Position numbers and translations under genes: made by a program. The notes beneath the pieces are model-generated. The model was not told where the DNA came from. It ran no database searches and saw only the letters and a list, made by a program, of their open reading frames with translations. From positions 1 to 8,725 of the forward strand of contig CAJMRA010000079.1 in NCBI GenBank assembly GCA_905215675.1: a DNA stretch of 8,725 nucleotides, written 5' to 3'. The stretch is from an uncultured bacterium (lineage in GTDB: Bacteria; Desulfobacterota; Desulfovibrionia; Desulfovibrionales; Desulfovibrionaceae). Below, piece by piece: positions 7,001 through 8,725 of the stretch. Position 1 is the stretch's first letter, and each line of letters opens with the position of its first letter.

Positions 7001-8404
7001 GAGAAAGGCACCGCACCCGGCGGAACAGGCTTCATTGAGCGTGACGCCCGCGATGCAGCCGTTGTGGGCCTTGAGGCACTTCATGTCCTGTCCGCCGATA
7101 TCGATGACATAGGTGGCGTCGGGGACAAGACGGCAGGCGGCCTTGAGATGGGCGACGGTTTCCACTTCGGTGAGATCGGCGCCGAGGGCCGCGCGGGCCA
7201 GACCGGCTCCGTAGCCGGTGGACGCGCAGCGTTCGATCCATGCGGCGGGACTGCCGTCTTCCTTGCGGGGCAGCGAGTCTATGAGGTCGGCCACATAGGG
7301 GAGCAGTCCGGCAAGCGGGTCTCCCTGATTGCGGCGGTACCAGGTATCCAGTACGGCGCCGTCGGCATCGACCAGAACGGCCTTGATGGTGGTGGAGCCG
7401 AGATCGACGCCGAGGAAGAGCGGCCCGCGCGCGTCCTGCTTGGCACGGCGGGGGACGGCGTCGCTTTCGTGGCGCAGGCGGAACAGATCATAGTCCGTTG
7501 CGGAACTGAAAAGGGGCGGCAGCGCCGGGGCGCGTTCGTCCTCCGCCCGGCGGGTGCGCGCGCGTTCCGTGAGTTCCGTGAGGGAAAGCAGGGGCGAGGC
7601 GACCGGTCGGGGCAGATGGGGCAGGGGCAGCAGACTCAGGGCCGTACCCATGGCCACGATATAGTGGGCGTCGGGGATATCGACCACCTCGTCGGGAGAG
7701 AGCTCCAGCGTCTCGATGAAGCGGGCGCGCAGCTGGGGCAGAAAATGCAGCGGGCCGCCGAGGAAGGCCACGTTTCCCTTGATGGGATGGCCGCAGGCGA
7801 GGCCGCTGATGGTCTGTTCCACGACGGCCTGAAAGATGGAGGCCGCCAGGTCTTCCCGGGCCGCGCCCTCGTTGAGCAGCGGCACCACGTCCGTCTTGGC
7901 GAAGACGCCGCAGCGGGAGGCAATGGGATAAATCTGCTTGTGGCGGGCGGCAAGTTCGTCCAGACCCGCGGCGTTGGTATGCAGCAGGACGGCCATCTGA
8001 TCGATAAAGGCCCCCGTGCCTCCGGCGCAGGCTTCATTCATGCGCAGGTTGTCGGCGCCGTCCTTGAAATAGAGAATCTTGGCGTCCTCGCCTCCCAGTT
8101 CCACGGCGACGTCGGTATGCGGAGCCATGTAGGAGATGGCGCGGGAGGTGGCCAGAACTTCCTGCACGAAGGGAAGCTCCAGCGCGTGGGCAAGGTTGAG
8201 GGCTGCGGAGCCGGTCATGGCGGCACGTACCTTCAGCGCCGGATGGCGTTCCTGCAAGCCTTCCAGCAGAGTGAGCAGGGTTGAGCGCACGGCGGCCCCA
8301 TGCCGCATGTACCGGGCGTCAAGCAGAGTGCCCTTGCTGTCGATGAGCGCCAGCTTCACGGTCGTGGAACCTGCGTCCAGCCCCAGGAACAACGCTTCTT
8401 CCAT
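4100..8404 (-). CDS. Tandem acyl-CoA dehydratase activase (BadF/BadG/HgdC-type) fused to DUF2229 and HgdB-like domains
   Basis: 1434 residues. Two ASKHA ATPase modules in tandem: module 1 (~5-265) has the phosphate loop LDAGSTT (D10), LGGEDAK, NEACAGGTGAF (C126), SRCGVF (C165) and an adenosine motif AFLGGP; module 2 (~329-590) has VDLGSTT (D334), IGGQDMK, NEACSAGCGAF (C460, C464), SRCTVF (C499) and VQGGSF. The paired Cys are 39 residues apart in both. In HgdC-type activators such Cys bridge a [4Fe-4S] cluster at a homodimer interface, and ATP hydrolysis drives low-potential electron transfer to a dehydratase or reductase. Next come C623-x2-C626-x3-C630-x18-C649, a DUF2229-like region (C744, C769, C783, C875, C951), and a C-terminal part resembling the 2-hydroxyglutaryl-CoA dehydratase D component (C1077, TCGPC 1109-1112, C1337, C1364, C1370). 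This architecture is known in anaerobes, but its substrate is generally unassigned. No separate dehydratase gene lies nearby. Start: ATG 8404 has AGGAGA 10 nt upstream; the GTG at 8461 has none and adds 19 residues unlike the family. Confidence 0.88.
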   Translation of the reverse strand: MEEALFLGLDAGSTTVKLALIDSKGTLLDARYMRHGAAVRSTLLTLLEGLQERHPALKVRAAMTGSAALNLAHALELPFVQEVLATSRAISYMAPHTDVAVELGGEDAKILYFKDGADNLRMNEACAGGTGAFIDQMAVLLHTNAAGLDELAARHKQIYPIASRCGVFAKTDVVPLLNEGAAREDLAASIFQAVVEQTISGLACGHPIKGNVAFLGGPLHFLPQLRARFIETLELSPDEVVDIPDAHYIVAMGTALSLLPLPHLPRPVASPLLSLTELTERARTRRAEDERAPALPPLFSSATDYDLFRLRHESDAVPRRAKQDARGPLFLGVDLGSTTIKAVLVDADGAVLDTWYRRNQGDPLAGLLPYVADLIDSLPRKEDGSPAAWIERCASTGYGAGLARAALGADLTEVETVAHLKAACRLVPDATYVIDIGGQDMKCLKAHNGCIAGVTLNEACSAGCGAFLETFAQSLNLSMNDFVQAALFAAHPVDLGSRCTVFMNSKVKQAQKEGAEIGDIAAGLCYSVIRNALYKVLRLRSPEELGDKVLVQGGSFMNDALLRVMERLLNREVFRPDIAGLMGAYGAALLALRRHERHEGDAPPPMQADALRSLSATTRQLRCRGCGNHCRLTLHTFSNGRKFVSGNRCERGGARYEQPDGRQTKPMPNLYAWKNKRLFDYEPLPEENAPRGRIGIPRVLNMYEHYPYWFTLFTTLGFRVELSPTSGKDVFDLGLSSMPSQTVCYPAKMAHGHVTALIRQGVRRIFYPCLPRESLSEDSRYNCPVVSGYPEVIRLNTDELRESGTELYTPFVSLAAPDKLVQVLHELLDIPKNELRAAVRAAEEEQENYRAALRAEGERVLAEVERTGGLGIVLCGRPYHVDPAVHHGLPEYIASLGAAVLSEDSIAHLGSLDEPLRVVNQWRYHSRLYRAAALVRNNPLLELVQLTSFGCGLDAITSDQVAETLAEGHRLHTLIKIDEGASLGAARIRIRSLLAAVRERREENRAAPAPSPSGPLVPVFTGAMRESYTILAPQMAPLHFRIIESAFTSEGYRLAVLPSVSPQAIETGLAYVHNDACYPAIVVIGQLLEALRSGDYDTERTALMLAQTCGPCRASNYTALLRKALREAGFPNVPVLALTSASVAEQPGFKMSLSLFQKLIVACLYGDILQRVSMHVRANEAHRGTADDLLSDWIARARTVIAAGDIGQFKRHMRDIVQDFAAVPLDGIPRPKVGIVGEILLKYHPDANNHVVRSIMEEGGEPVSTDLADFFLYCFLDPVYSWRHLGGKFLPALSSWLVVKRVESLRRHMRKALEGSPFLPLARISDLAQSIEGIVSCGNQAGEGWLLTAEMLEFIDHGVNNVLCLQPFGCLPNHITGKGVMKELKRQRPKANLMAVDYDPGSSLANQLNRVKLFMSVAHTRLQEELDRKNQDRS

Positions 8405-8414
8405 CCTTGCAAAT

Positions 8415-8420
8415 TCTCCT
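8415..8420 (-). promoter_or_regulatory. Ribosome binding site deciding the ATG start at 8404
   Basis: On the minus strand AGGAGA lies 10 nt upstream of ATG 8404. Spacing is slightly long; an AAGG directly before the ATG is too close to serve. The longer candidate starting at GTG 8461 is preceded by a pyrimidine-rich CCTCCTCC, the opposite of a Shine-Dalgarno sequence. Confidence 0.55.
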
Positions 8421-8473
8421 GTTTGTCGTAATTGTCCCGCCGCCTTTTTCCTGCCGCCCACGGAGGAGGCGGC

Positions 8474-8578
8474 GTGCCGCGTCGTGCAGGAACCCGCGGT
8501 TCCGTGCGTACCGTCAGCGGCGCGGCGGAACCGCCCTCTCTCTCCCGAAGTTCCTACTATACGTTTTTTTTTACGTAG
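8474..8578 (+). CDS. Possible 34-residue mini-ORF, divergent from the activase gene
   Basis: GTG 8474 is preceded by GGAGGAGG (8462-8469) at the same 4-nt spacing as the strong site of the 2846 gene, and the two regions share ACGGAGGAGGCG. The frame runs 34 codons to TAG 8576-8578, and an intrinsic terminator on the same strand follows 16 nt later. The product would be Arg/Ser-rich, ending YYTFFFT because of a nine-T run, with no recognisable family. Codon use is not clearly gene-like, and no convincing promoter is seen (TTGCAA at 8406-8411 has only a poor -10 after it). It also overlaps the untranslated leader of the activase on the other strand. Chance is quite possible. Confidence 0.2.
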   Translation: MPRRAGTRGSVRTVSGAAEPPSLSRSSYYTFFFT

Positions 8579-8584
8579 GGGGAA
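8556..8584 (-). promoter_or_regulatory. Weak promoter candidate for the activase gene
   Basis: On the minus strand TATAGT (8561-8556) is one base from the -10 consensus, with a 17-bp spacer containing nine A. The hexamer at -35 (TTCCCC, 8584-8579) is poor, so an activator or another promoter may be used. It would give a leader of about 145 nt with small GC hairpins, for example GGAACC/GGTTCC at about 8490-8504 and GCCGCC 8453-8458 / GGCGGC 8468-8473. Confidence 0.3.
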
Positions 8585-8594
8585 GGCCGGAACG

Positions 8595-8635
8595 GGAAGC
8601 TCCTGCGGACTGTTCCGGGCAGGGGCTTCCTTTTT
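8595..8635 (+). terminator. Plus-strand intrinsic terminator with no recognised gene before it
   Basis: GGAAGCTCCTGC 8595-8606 pairs with GCAGGGGCTTCC 8619-8630 (12 bp, one T-G pair) around a 12-nt loop and is followed by five T (8631-8635). Read on the minus strand there is no T-tract, so it works only for plus-strand transcripts. CCGGAAC 8587-8593 is also complementary to GTTCCGG 8612-8618 in the loop, allowing an alternative or pseudoknot-like pairing. Confidence 0.6.
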
Positions 8636-8640
8636 CTGTC

Positions 8641-8725
8641 TTCTGGAACAATTTCAGTTTGAAACGCTGCGCGTTTCAAACCATACGGCCTGTCGTTTCG
8701 CGGAAAAAACGCGGTTTTTCCGCTC
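8641..8725 (-). repeat. Intergenic stem-loop repeat, copy C (inverted, right end cut by window)
   Basis: The reverse complement matches 50-134 with four mismatches over 85 bases. On the minus strand it shows the stem GCGG/CCGC (8723-8720 with 8714-8711) with G and six T after it (8709-8704), the conserved 17-nt block (8703-8687), and the perfect 11-bp hairpin (8681-8671 with 8667-8657, 3-nt loop). By analogy with copy B it should lie 3' of a minus-strand gene located beyond the window (inference), upstream of the activase gene. Confidence 0.8.

Noticed and set aside
4148..8284. A 1378-codon open frame on the plus strand, antisense to the activase fusion
   Set aside because: It lies in exact codon register opposite the activase gene, so it stays open simply because that gene avoids TTA, CTA and TCA codons. 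Its product is low-complexity, rich in H, G, Q, A and R, with no recognisable domain and no ribosome binding site seen at its start, whereas the minus-strand protein has full family motifs.
8405..8461. N-terminal extension of the activase from GTG 8461
   Set aside because: It has no Shine-Dalgarno sequence, and the added residues (GGRKKAAGQ...) precede the point where the family normally begins (MEEALFLGLDAGS).
1..8725. The window as a composite transposon or inserted island bounded by inverted repeats A and C
   Set aside because: No transposase, integrase or target duplication is visible, base composition matches throughout, and a third copy lies inside. A dispersed 3'-end repeat in the sense orientation of two opposed gene sets explains the inversion more simply.

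Overview
The window is GC-rich with strong G/C bias at third codon positions. It carries three large genes in a convergent layout: two on the plus strand, then one very long gene on the minus strand. Gene content fits an anaerobic, probably Desulfovibrionaceae-like, deltaproteobacterium: a PAS/GAF/GGDEF signalling protein with a Cys-rich PAS, a giant BadF/HgdC-type activase fusion, and signal-free lysozyme-like protein. That assignment is inference from gene style, not from a marker gene.

Layout. (1) 1-134: a stem-loop-rich intergenic repeat (copy A). (2) 135-303: a leader with alternative hairpins. (3) 304-2424 (+): a PAS-GAF-GGDEF protein with a degenerate EAL-like C-terminus, probably starting at a GTG. 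(4) 2425-2845: a gap holding a diverged repeat (copy B) directly after the stop codon, an AT-rich island, an intrinsic terminator, and a possible small ORF whose stop overlaps the next start (ATGA). (5) 2846-3988 (+): a putative lysozyme-like peptidoglycan hydrolase with no signal peptide. (6) 3989-4099: a shared 14-bp hairpin between the convergent genes. (7) 4100-8404 (-): a 1434-residue tandem acyl-CoA dehydratase activase / DUF2229 / HgdB-like fusion. (8) 8405-8640: its upstream region, with a weak promoter candidate on the minus strand and, facing the other way, a possible 34-codon ORF plus a good intrinsic terminator. (9) 8641-8725: repeat copy C, inverted relative to A.

The three main genes do not form an obvious pathway. 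The least explained material is non-coding. The repeat family has about 85 bp shared between A and C with only four mismatches, each copy carrying a terminator-like hairpin with a T-run followed by a palindromic stem-loop, and seems to sit downstream of genes in sense orientation. There is also a plus-strand terminator in front of the activase with no recognised plus-strand gene. No CRISPR, tRNA, rRNA, transposase, phage module or defence system is visible.
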